Assembly: GCA_937884755.1 (NCBI GenBank)
Contig: CAKZYJ010000057.1
Location: 1 to 37,659 of the forward strand
DNA from: an uncultured Flammeovirgaceae bacterium
GTDB taxonomy: Bacteria; Bacteroidota; Bacteroidia; Cytophagales; Cyclobacteriaceae
Length of the DNA stretch: 37,659 nt
Direction of reading: 5' to 3'
Each line of letters begins with the position of its first letter. Within the stretch, counting starts at the first letter, position 1. The notes below the pieces were generated by a model that saw only the letters and a program-made list of their open reading frames with translations, had not been told where the DNA came from and made no database searches. This document shows, in pieces, positions 25,404 through 33,102 of this stretch. The position numbers were made by a program, and so were the translations under genes.

Positions 25404-26678
25404 ATGAAAACATTCATTCAATATAAAGCGCTAGTTGTCTCTGTCTGCGGCTTACTGAGCTTGGTACTATTCCGTTGTAGTGAAGACCCAATGGCTAACG
25501 AACCCAACTTACCTGATCTTCGCCCTCTGACCACCAATACCGAGGAACTGGTCGCAACGGCTAATACCTTTTCGTTGGATTTGTTTAAGGCAATCCACCA
25601 GGAAAAAGCCGAGGAAAATATTTTTATCTCTCCGCTTAGCGTAGATATTGCGCTCCACATGGCGGTGAATGGCGCTAGCGGCGAAACTAAAGAAGTGATG
25701 AAGGAAGCACTAGGCGTAGCCGACCTCAGCGATGAAGAGGTGAATGAGGCCGCCAAGAACCTCACCGAACGGCTACTGAATATGGATCAGAAGGTAACAT
25801 TAGCTATCGCTAACTCCATTTGGTTTAAAGATATCTACACGTTGCAATCTGGTTTTGATGTACTCATCCGTCAGTACTACAATGGGCGCATTGAAGGACT
25901 AAACTTTGAGAACCCTACTTCCAAAGACATTATTAACGGCTGGGTAGAAGATCAGACACAGGGAAGGATCAAGAATCTGGTCGAAGAAGTCACTCCAGAT
26001 GATGTGATGTTCCTGATCAACGCCATTTACTTTAAAGCGGATTGGCAATACCAGTTTAACGCTAATGCTACTAAAGACGAGTCATTTTATCTGGAAGATG
26101 GCAGTACGGTTTCAGTACCGATGATGTCTAACGAAGGCACCAAACTTCACATCAATGATCAGCCCGATGGTACGCGCTTGCTAGAAATCCCTTACGGCAA
26201 CGGACAGTTTAGCATGATTATCTTGCTTCCCTCCCCGGAAAGTACGGTAGCCGACCTGATAAATAGTTTAACTACCGAGACCCTGACGGAATGGATAGCC
26301 GAGTCTGATACACTTAGCACCCACCTCATGCTACCTAAGTTTAAGACCGAGTTTAAACTAGAGCTTAATGATGTTCTAAAGGGAATGGGTATGGAGTTAC
26401 CGTTTGTTCGTAACGCCGCTGACTTTGGTGGCTTTTTCAACGAAATTTCTGGCAAAAGACTTTACCTAGATCGCGTAATTCACCAATCATTTATTGAGGT
26501 AAACGAAGAAGGGTCAGAAGCAGCGGCAGCCACTGTTGCAGTAATTAGTCTTTTATGCGCAACCTGCGAATCTCAGCCCTTAGTAACTCGGGTAGACCGT
26601 CCATTTGCTTATTTCATCCGGGAAGAGCATACTGGAGCTATTTTGTTTGCTGGAACAATGATGAATCCGGTCAAATAA
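25404..26678 (+). CDS. Lipoprotein serpin 1 (serine protease inhibitor)
   Basis: A 424-residue serpin, probably lipid-anchored at Cys25 (LLSLVLFRCSED; the Arg before Cys is atypical). Serpin landmarks: NSFSLDLFKAI-like start after residue 50, NIFISPLSVDIALHMAVNGA, VMFLINAIYFKADWQYQF (the breach/shutter region), and DRPFAYFIREEHTGAILFAG near the C-terminus. The hinge of the reactive-centre loop, EEGSEAAAAT (368-377), is small and alanine-rich, as in inhibitory serpins. The loop continues VAVISLLCATCESQPLVT with two cysteines (385, 388). The loop is a few residues longer than in alpha-1-antitrypsin, so P1 cannot be fixed by counting. It is followed by a close paralogue. Confidence 0.93.
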   Translation: MKTFIQYKALVVSVCGLLSLVLFRCSEDPMANEPNLPDLRPLTTNTEELVATANTFSLDLFKAIHQEKAEENIFISPLSVDIALHMAVNGASGETKEVMKEALGVADLSDEEVNEAAKNLTERLLNMDQKVTLAIANSIWFKDIYTLQSGFDVLIRQYYNGRIEGLNFENPTSKDIINGWVEDQTQGRIKNLVEEVTPDDVMFLINAIYFKADWQYQFNANATKDESFYLEDGSTVSVPMMSNEGTKLHINDQPDGTRLLEIPYGNGQFSMIILLPSPESTVADLINSLTTETLTEWIAESDTLSTHLMLPKFKTEFKLELNDVLKGMGMELPFVRNAADFGGFFNEISGKRLYLDRVIHQSFIEVNEEGSEAAAATVAVISLLCATCESQPLVTRVDRPFAYFIREEHTGAILFAGTMMNPVK

Positions 26679-26744
26679 TAAAAAGTAATCACCTTCCAAC
26701 CTAATTAAACCAAAATGAGTCTCGATAAAAAAGATTCCTTTTCT

Positions 26745-28013
26745 ATGAAAACCATTAACCTGTCAAAAATTACAGTAGTGTTTTTTGCCCTGTTCACTAG
26801 TTTACTGTTTGCACAGTGTAGCGAAGAAGAACCGATAGGCAATCAGAAGAATCCACCCGACCTACGTCCGATCTCTGGCTCAACCGAAGCATTGGTAGAA
26901 ACGTCTAATTCATTCGCCATTGATTTATTCCAATCAATTCGGCAGAATAAGGCGGATGAAAATATCTTTATCTCTCCTCTCAGTGTGGATATTGCGCTAC
27001 ATATGGCAGTGAACGGAGCCACTGGCGAAACCAAAGAAGTAATGAAAGAAACACTGGGCGTAGCCGAGATGAGCGATGAAGAAGTAAACCAGGCGGCAAA
27101 ATTGCTCATTGAGCAATTGCTCAGCATGGATCAGGAGGTAGCCTTGGCGATTGCCAATTCCATTTGGTTCCGTGACGCTTTCACCCTACAATCTGGCTTT
27201 GATCAATTAATTCAGGAGCATTACGATGGGCGTATCGAGGGACTCAATTTTGACAACCCCGAAGCCAAAGAAACTATCAATCAGTGGGTAGAAGATCAGA
27301 CTCAGGGAAAAATACAGAACCTGATTCAGCAGATTAAAGATTCTGATGTCATGTTCCTGATCAACGCAATTTATTACAAAGCCAACTGGCAATACCAGTT
27401 TGATAAAAGTGAAACCCGCGAAGCTCCATTTTATTTAGGCGATGGCTCTAATGTCACTGCCTCGTTAATGTCGAACGAAGCGACCAAAGTAAACTATAAC
27501 TACGAAGAAGAGCTTCAAATCATTGAAATTCCCTATGGCAATGGACAATTCAATATGGTCATTCTGCTTCCTCAAGGTGGAAATACGGTAGCTAGCCTGA
27601 TGGATGGACTAACGATTGATCAACTTAGCAACTGGTTAGAGCAAACTGATACGTTAACCACCCATTTAATGATACCCAAGTTTAAGACGGAATTTAAGCT
27701 AGACATGAGCGATGTACTGAAAGGCATGGGTATGGAGCTTCCGTTTACCACCGATGCTAACTTTGGCGGTTTTTTCAACGAAATTCCGGGCGAAAAGCTT
27801 TTTCTAGACAGGGTAATCCACCAAGCCTTTATTGAGGTAAACGAAGAAGGTTCGGAAGCAGCAGCGGCCACTGCCGTAGCTATTGGAGTAGAGTCTATTA
27901 ACCTGGAGCGACCCGACCTGATTCGGGTTGATAGACCGTTTGCCTACTTCATTCGTGAGAAACATACCCAAGCGATTTTGTTCGCCGGAACGATGCTGAA
28001 TCCAGCTAACTAG
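26745..28013 (+). CDS. Lipoprotein serpin 2 (serine protease inhibitor)
   Basis: A 422-residue paralogue of serpin 1 sharing most core segments nearly verbatim (NIFISPLSVDIALHMAVNGA, VLKGMGMELPF, NEEGSEAAAAT, RVDRPFAYFIRE). ATG at 26745 is preferred over the in-frame ATG at 26715 because it gives a direct signal peptide (MKTINLSKITVVFFALFTSL) with lipobox Cys (LLFAQC). The hinge is conserved, but the loop diverges to AVAIGVESINLERPDLI, without cysteines and with charged residues. The pair therefore probably blocks different proteases at the cell surface. It lies 66 nt downstream of serpin 1 and is likely co-transcribed. Its end overlaps the convergent Uma2 gene by 8 nt. Confidence 0.93.
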   Translation: MKTINLSKITVVFFALFTSLLFAQCSEEEPIGNQKNPPDLRPISGSTEALVETSNSFAIDLFQSIRQNKADENIFISPLSVDIALHMAVNGATGETKEVMKETLGVAEMSDEEVNQAAKLLIEQLLSMDQEVALAIANSIWFRDAFTLQSGFDQLIQEHYDGRIEGLNFDNPEAKETINQWVEDQTQGKIQNLIQQIKDSDVMFLINAIYYKANWQYQFDKSETREAPFYLGDGSNVTASLMSNEATKVNYNYEEELQIIEIPYGNGQFNMVILLPQGGNTVASLMDGLTIDQLSNWLEQTDTLTTHLMIPKFKTEFKLDMSDVLKGMGMELPFTTDANFGGFFNEIPGEKLFLDRVIHQAFIEVNEEGSEAAAATAVAIGVESINLERPDLIRVDRPFAYFIREKHTQAILFAGTMLNPAN

Positions 28014-28659
28014 CGGTAATTTTTTTGAGTGCTTGCAGATTTTCAGTTCGGTCAAAAATAGCCCGGACAGGAATGCTAAAGCCGGATAGGGGGTGACTGC
28101 TGATCGTACCTTCTCTGGTTTTTAGCAATAATTCGTAAGTGCTATCTTGCAGCACATATTGTTCCACTACCTCTTTTTCGGGGTCAATAATCCAGTACTC
28201 GGATATGCCGTGGGCTTCGTAGTCTTTAAACTTTATTCCACGATCATTGGCTTTAGTGCTTTCAGAGAGCACTTCCACCACCCAGTTAGGGGCAGGAAAC
28301 TTCATTTGATCTTCGGTAAAGTATTGGGCTTGCTCTTTAGAAAAGTAACATATATCCGGTTCATAATCGTTGCGAGTCAATGTAATCAGGATTTTCTCAA
28401 TACCGACAAATCCCAGATCGTGCAGGTCTACATAGGTGTCCATAAGTTTATATAATAAACCACCTGCTTTATTATGTCTTTTCTTTACCGGAGAGTGCAT
28501 AAAAATTTGTCCGTTGATAAATTCAATCTTTTGCGTTTCGGTCATTTCTTCATAAAACCGTTCGCGCCGTTGCTGTTCTTCCGCCAATGCTGCTTGTACT
28601 TGTTGCATAAGAAGGTTGGCTTGAGGCTCAGCTAATATTTGCTCCACTAAAGTATGCAT
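28006..28659 (-). CDS. Uma2 family (DUF820) endonuclease-like protein
   Basis: A 217-residue protein of the Uma2 family, a PD-(D/E)XK-fold group. It has EPDICYF near 118, PNWVVEVLSESTKANDRGIK with the Glu-x-Leu core strand and following Lys, and the family-typical KDYEAHGISEYWIIDPEKE. The N-terminus is a helical Gln/Glu-rich stretch (LMQQVQAALAEEQQRRERF) common in Bacteroidota and cyanobacterial members. These are often multicopy genes; nuclease activity is presumed from fold only. The last codons overlap the 3' end of serpin 2 in the opposite direction. Confidence 0.88.
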   Translation of the reverse strand: MHTLVEQILAEPQANLLMQQVQAALAEEQQRRERFYEEMTETQKIEFINGQIFMHSPVKKRHNKAGGLLYKLMDTYVDLHDLGFVGIEKILITLTRNDYEPDICYFSKEQAQYFTEDQMKFPAPNWVVEVLSESTKANDRGIKFKDYEAHGISEYWIIDPEKEVVEQYVLQDSTYELLLKTREGTISSHPLSGFSIPVRAIFDRTENLQALKKITAS

Positions 28660-28724
28660 ACACCAATCGTTTGAAAAGTCTTGGTTAATTTACAAATTAC
28701 CCGCTTTATACTAACATACCGGCT

Positions 28725-29615
28725 ATGCTATTTCGTTTCCTTCCTCTAGGTTTGCTCATTTGCTTCGCTTGCGCTCAACCTAGTCCGTCTACCCTGATTG
28801 AAGTAGAAAAAATTATTCAAGGTCGAGTTAGTGAAGTGGACGGAGACTTTGCGGTGGCATTTCAGCACCTGGACAATCCTGAGGATCAATTGCTAATCAA
28901 TGCCCGAGAAGAGTTTCACGCCGCCAGTACTATGAAAACCCCAGTGATGCTGGAAGTTTACAAACAAGCTGAAATGGATGAGTTGAGCCTGGACGACTCG
29001 GTGCTGGTTAAAAATGAGTTCTATAGTATTGTGGATAGCAGTACCTATTCTTTGTCTCCCGACGATGATTCTTACAGTGAGTTGTACGAGCAAATCGGCA
29101 CCCGACAAAGCCTGCGCGATCTGGTTTACCACATGATCATCTCCAGCAGCAACCTCGCCACCAACATTGTGATTGAGTTAGTAGGAGCCGATAAAACTAC
29201 CCAAACGCTGCGCGATCTGGGCGCTAACGATATTCAGGTACGGCGGGGTGTAGAAGACGGAAAGGCATATCGGCAAGGATTGAATAATACTACTACCGCC
29301 TACGACCTAATGCAGTTGTTCGCAGCCATCAATCAGCAGGAAGTAGTGAGTGACCAAGCCAGCCAGGCTATGATTGATATTCTGCTAGATCAACGGTTCA
29401 ATGAGATGATTCCCGCCCAGTTGCCTAATGATGTGAAAGTTGCACACAAGACCGGTTGGATTACCGGCTTACATCACGACTCAGGCATTGTCTTTTTACC
29501 CGACGGAGAAAGCTACGTACTAGTGCTACTATCCAAAAACCTCACTGATGAAGATGCCGGAGTTCAAGCATTATCCGATATTTCTAAAGTGATTTACGAT
29601 TACGTAGCTCATTGA
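28725..29615 (+). CDS. Class A beta-lactamase-like serine hydrolase lipoprotein
   Basis: A 296-residue exported protein (leader MLFRFLPLGLLICFACAQ, probable lipid anchor at Cys16) with beta-lactamase/transpeptidase motifs. These are Ser68-Thr-Met-Lys71 (SxxK), Ser141-Ser-Asn143 (SDN-like) and Lys242-Thr-Gly244 (KTG), at spacings near those of class A enzymes. The omega-loop region reads EDGKAYRQGLNNTTTA. The catalytic Glu166 of true class A beta-lactamases cannot be placed with confidence, so real beta-lactam hydrolysis is uncertain. A DD-peptidase or esterase role is possible. Divergent from Uma2; stands alone. Confidence 0.8.
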   Translation: MLFRFLPLGLLICFACAQPSPSTLIEVEKIIQGRVSEVDGDFAVAFQHLDNPEDQLLINAREEFHAASTMKTPVMLEVYKQAEMDELSLDDSVLVKNEFYSIVDSSTYSLSPDDDSYSELYEQIGTRQSLRDLVYHMIISSSNLATNIVIELVGADKTTQTLRDLGANDIQVRRGVEDGKAYRQGLNNTTTAYDLMQLFAAINQQEVVSDQASQAMIDILLDQRFNEMIPAQLPNDVKVAHKTGWITGLHHDSGIVFLPDGESYVLVLLSKNLTDEDAGVQALSDISKVIYDYVAH

Positions 29616-29752
29616 TAACCACGTAGGCACGGTAGATAATAAAGAGATTCTTCTATTGTGCACTATGTTTCTATGTGGCAATCTCACTAAAAATTTCTCA
29701 AAGAAATTGGCTACTAGTTGAATATTTATCAAATTTGCTCATCCTTTGTTAG

Positions 29753-31318
29753 ATGCAGCTACTCTATCTCACCTTCCGTCAATCCATACTGATAGCCTCG
29801 CTGCTATTTACCATTCTTTCCTGCAAAACATCCCCGCCTATTACCTCGGCTTTACCATCAAGCGTGCCTGCCTTTACTGACAAAGAAGCTTACCTGGCGG
29901 CCCGCCAGCAATACGTTCGGCAGGACTCTGCGCTTTCGTTTGAGGCCGATATTGCGCTGAACGAGAAAGAGAAGCAAGTCAACCAGAAGTTGAAGGCGAT
30001 GCAGAAGGAAATGTTGGACCATTACAAAGAGACTAACTTCTTTCCTCCGGCTCGTTACTTCTATCAATCCAAAGAGCATATTGAGCAAACCGAATTATAC
30101 CACCTGCTTCGTAAAATGCCCAAAGGAGGACTACTGCATTTGCACCCGTCGGCTAGTGGCGATTTGCATTGGGTAGTTGAGCGGGCACTTACCGAGCCGG
30201 ACTGTTACGTTTTTTGGGATACAACCTCTGCTGAGCACGTCAAAGGAGAGTTAAAATTCTTCCGACAAGGAGATGAGCCTGCTGGTTTTCAGAGTATTGG
30301 TAAGTTGAATCAGCAAGTACCGAACTTCGCCGACTCACTATACGATCTACTAACGTTTGATCAGGGTATGAGTGAAGATTCGGTAGATATTTGGGGAGCG
30401 TTTGAGGGGCATTTTACTCAGATAGGGGGATTCTTCTATTACCAACCTATCTTCCGGGATTACCTGACGGCCGTATTTGATACGCTCATCGCCGACGGGG
30501 TACAGCATGTAGAGCTTCGAGCGGGAATTTCTTCGAGACGACTATACGACCTAGATCATCCTATCGGTTACTACACCGCTGATACGATGGTTCGTTACTA
30601 CCAAGATGCACTTCAGCAGGCGCAGCAAACCGATCCAGACTTTACCCTCAAGCTAATTAAAACGAACCTTCGCTTTCGCTCACTAAATACCATTCAGCAG
30701 GATGTAATTGAGTCGTTTCAACTACGGCGGCGTTATCCCGATTTTATCAAGGCCTACGATTTAGTCGCCGAAGAAGATGCTGGTAATTCTACTTTACATT
30801 TTCTGGACGCTTGGCTCATGTTCGACTCGCTCCGCCAAGAATACGGTGTAGATCTACCACTTTGTTTGCACGACGGAGAAAGTGACTGGGATTTGGATAA
30901 TTTGTACGACGCCGTTACGCTACGTAGCGTTCGGATTGGGCACGGGTTTAATCTGTATCGCTACCCCGCCGTGCAGCAAGCTATCAAACAACAAAATATC
31001 TGTATTGAAGTAAATCCGCTCAGTAATCAGATTTTGGGCTATGTGCGCGACTTACGGGTACACCCGGCCGTGGGCTATCTGGCGCAAGGCATTCAGTGTA
31101 GTATCAGTTCTGACGACCCTGCCGTATTTGACTACACCGGAGTGACTTACGACTACTGGACTGTCTTTCTCGCCTGGGAGCTAGACTTACGTGCTATGAA
31201 AAAACTGGCGATGAACTCTATTGCCTACAGCTTGCTTGATAATGAAGAAAAGCAAGCAGCTTTACAAATGTGGGAAGGCCGGTGGAATGATTTTATTGAT
31301 GAGTGTTTGAAATGGTAG
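29753..31318 (+). CDS. ADGF/ADA2-type adenosine deaminase lipoprotein
   Basis: A 521-residue exported protein with lipobox ILSC (Cys24). It has a helical N-terminal region (about 60-120) like the ADGF dimerisation part, then the amidohydrolase barrel. KGGLLHLHPSASGD provides the His129/His131 metal pair, followed by LCLHDGESDWDLDN (His and Glu), SVRIGHGFNLYR, CIEVNPLSNQIL and ISSDDPAVFDYTGVTYDY (Asp pair of the active site). This pattern fits the adenosine-deaminase-related growth factor/ADA2 group rather than cytosolic ADA. It would deaminate adenosine to inosine outside the cytoplasm. A small membrane protein and a NUP-family lipoprotein follow, suggesting a purine module. Confidence 0.85.
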   Translation: MQLLYLTFRQSILIASLLFTILSCKTSPPITSALPSSVPAFTDKEAYLAARQQYVRQDSALSFEADIALNEKEKQVNQKLKAMQKEMLDHYKETNFFPPARYFYQSKEHIEQTELYHLLRKMPKGGLLHLHPSASGDLHWVVERALTEPDCYVFWDTTSAEHVKGELKFFRQGDEPAGFQSIGKLNQQVPNFADSLYDLLTFDQGMSEDSVDIWGAFEGHFTQIGGFFYYQPIFRDYLTAVFDTLIADGVQHVELRAGISSRRLYDLDHPIGYYTADTMVRYYQDALQQAQQTDPDFTLKLIKTNLRFRSLNTIQQDVIESFQLRRRYPDFIKAYDLVAEEDAGNSTLHFLDAWLMFDSLRQEYGVDLPLCLHDGESDWDLDNLYDAVTLRSVRIGHGFNLYRYPAVQQAIKQQNICIEVNPLSNQILGYVRDLRVHPAVGYLAQGIQCSISSDDPAVFDYTGVTYDYWTVFLAWELDLRAMKKLAMNSIAYSLLDNEEKQAALQMWEGRWNDFIDECLKW

Positions 31319-31728
31319 AACTTTCATTTGAATATTGGAACCAACTAACAAGTCAGTTAATTGTGATTAGCTCGCTGTTAGGTGGATTCTCGATCACTGC
31401 CGTAGCTAATTTTCTTGTATCAAATCTGAATGGGAAACTGGCAAGAAGTATTATAAAGGCAGCCATCGTAGCTTCAAGTTCGTTCATCGTGGCGATTTTC
31501 GCAATGAACAAGATTTTCATGGCGACCACTCCCGGATATCCCTCCGAGGTAAACGCAAGTGATTTGATGATGCCTCGTCTCATTGGCTTCGCGGCATTTT
31601 TGTTGGGGATTTTGTCGTTAATCACCATGATTATGCTAACGGGCTGGACTAGATCAAAGCCAATGGGCTGGTTTACCACAATCATCGGAATAGTAGCTCT
31701 CCTACTCATTATGATGATGATATACTGA
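31312..31728 (+). CDS. Small four-helix membrane protein, unknown
   Basis: 138 residues from the ATG at 31312, overlapping the deaminase stop by 7 nt (a GTG at 31303 is an alternative start). Four hydrophobic segments are visible: ITSQLIV-like helix 1 (LIVISSLLGGFSITAVANFL), AAIVASSSFIVAIFAMN, LIGFAAFLLGILSLITMIML and FTTIIGIVALLLIMMMIY. Short polar loops separate them. I do not recognise a family. The overlap implies co-translation with the deaminase. A role in localisation or transport of purines is only a guess from position. Confidence 0.7.
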   Translation: MVELSFEYWNQLTSQLIVISSLLGGFSITAVANFLVSNLNGKLARSIIKAAIVASSSFIVAIFAMNKIFMATTPGYPSEVNASDLMMPRLIGFAAFLLGILSLITMIMLTGWTRSKPMGWFTTIIGIVALLLIMMMIY

Positions 31729-31827
31729 TTATCAGTAAGTTGAAAATTCATGTTACATGCTCACTGCCTGAACACATTGGACTATAACACACTGACACTT
31801 TGCAACGGTCGCCATAACACTATTCAC

Positions 31828-32928
31828 ATGCGTCTACTACTCTTTCTTTTATCATTAACTTTTCTTTCTTGCCAGCCAGAAAACTCTTCTTCGCCTGAAA
31901 ACTCTACTGAAGAACCTGTACCCATCAAAGTAGTGGTGGTCACGATGTTTGAGCGGGGCGAGGCACAGGGCGACCAGCCGGGTGAGCTACAGTATTGGGT
32001 AGAGCGTTTTCCACTATCTACTGCCATCGCCTTTCCGCAGGGTAATCAGGATTTATACTATAACGAGGAACAAGGGGTTTTGGCAATTACTACCGGGGTG
32101 GGTAGTATCAACTCCGCCGCTTCCATTATGGCACTGGGCATGGACCCACGTTTTGATCTGAGGCAAACTTACTGGGTAGTAGCCGGTATTGCCGGAGCCG
32201 ATCCAGAAGATATGCCGCTAGGTTCTGCCGCCTGGGCCGAATGGCTAGTAGATGGAGACCTAATGCACGAAATTGATGGGCGAGAAATTCCCACCGACTG
32301 GGAAACCGGCATTTTTCCGCTACGCGAAACCGAACCCTTTCCCGAAAAGGCTCCCAATCCGGAAAGCGGGGCGGTTTTTCAACTCAACCCATCACTTACC
32401 GAGTGGGCCTACCAGCTTACTAAAAGTACGCAACTAGAAGATACCGAAGACCTACAGCAGCTACGTATCCGTTACCAGAACTATCCCGAAGCCCAGCGCC
32501 CCCCAATGGTACTTAAAGGCGACCATATCGCGGCTATGACCTTCTGGCATGGTAAGATGCTGAACACCTGGGCCAACCGCTGGGTTGATTATTGGACAGA
32601 AGGAAAAGGCTCGTTCGTTACTTCGGCGATGGAGGATACCGGTACGGCTCAGTCTCTTCAGTTCTTAGATAACGCCGGTAAAGTAGATGCCCATCGCCTG
32701 TTAGTACTACGAACCGCCAGCAACTTTACCATGCCGCCCGAAGATATGACTGCCGCCGAAAGCATGAAAAACGAGAATTCTGGCTACTCGGCCTATATCC
32801 CTTCTTTAGAAGCTGCCTATCTGGTTGGAAACAAAGTGGTCAGAACATTATTAGAAAACTGGGAACAGTATAGAGATCAACTGCCTTCGGTAGAAGATTT
32901 GGAGCCAGACATGAATCAGTCTAAGTAA
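31828..32928 (+). CDS. NUP-family 'purine nucleoside permease' lipoprotein
   Basis: From the ATG at 31828 the protein is 366 residues with leader MRLLLFLLSLTFLSC (lipid anchor Cys15). The in-frame upstream ATG at 31750 would add 26 non-signal residues. The body matches the NUP family: VTMFERGEAQGDQPGELQYW, LAITTGVGSINSAASIMALG, WVVAGIAGADPEDMPLGSAA, and GSFVTSAMEDTGTAQSL. No membrane-spanning helix follows the leader, so it cannot itself be a channel. The Gly-rich and AMED motifs recall the purine nucleoside phosphorylase fold, which suggests an enzyme or binding protein. It is third in a row after an exported adenosine deaminase. Confidence 0.85.
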   Translation: MRLLLFLLSLTFLSCQPENSSSPENSTEEPVPIKVVVVTMFERGEAQGDQPGELQYWVERFPLSTAIAFPQGNQDLYYNEEQGVLAITTGVGSINSAASIMALGMDPRFDLRQTYWVVAGIAGADPEDMPLGSAAWAEWLVDGDLMHEIDGREIPTDWETGIFPLRETEPFPEKAPNPESGAVFQLNPSLTEWAYQLTKSTQLEDTEDLQQLRIRYQNYPEAQRPPMVLKGDHIAAMTFWHGKMLNTWANRWVDYWTEGKGSFVTSAMEDTGTAQSLQFLDNAGKVDAHRLLVLRTASNFTMPPEDMTAAESMKNENSGYSAYIPSLEAAYLVGNKVVRTLLENWEQYRDQLPSVEDLEPDMNQSK

Positions 32929-33102
32929 TATGGGTTTTATTCTTAATTTTTCTGAAAAAACAAAATAATATTCTGAAAAAGAATATACTCTCAAATCTAA
33001 TATGAACTTTCTAGAGCGGATAACCGATTTTTCCCTTTAGGGTTTTCTTCCATTAACTTCAGAATTTCTGTAATATCGCACCCAAAACCTAATCTATACA
33101 TA

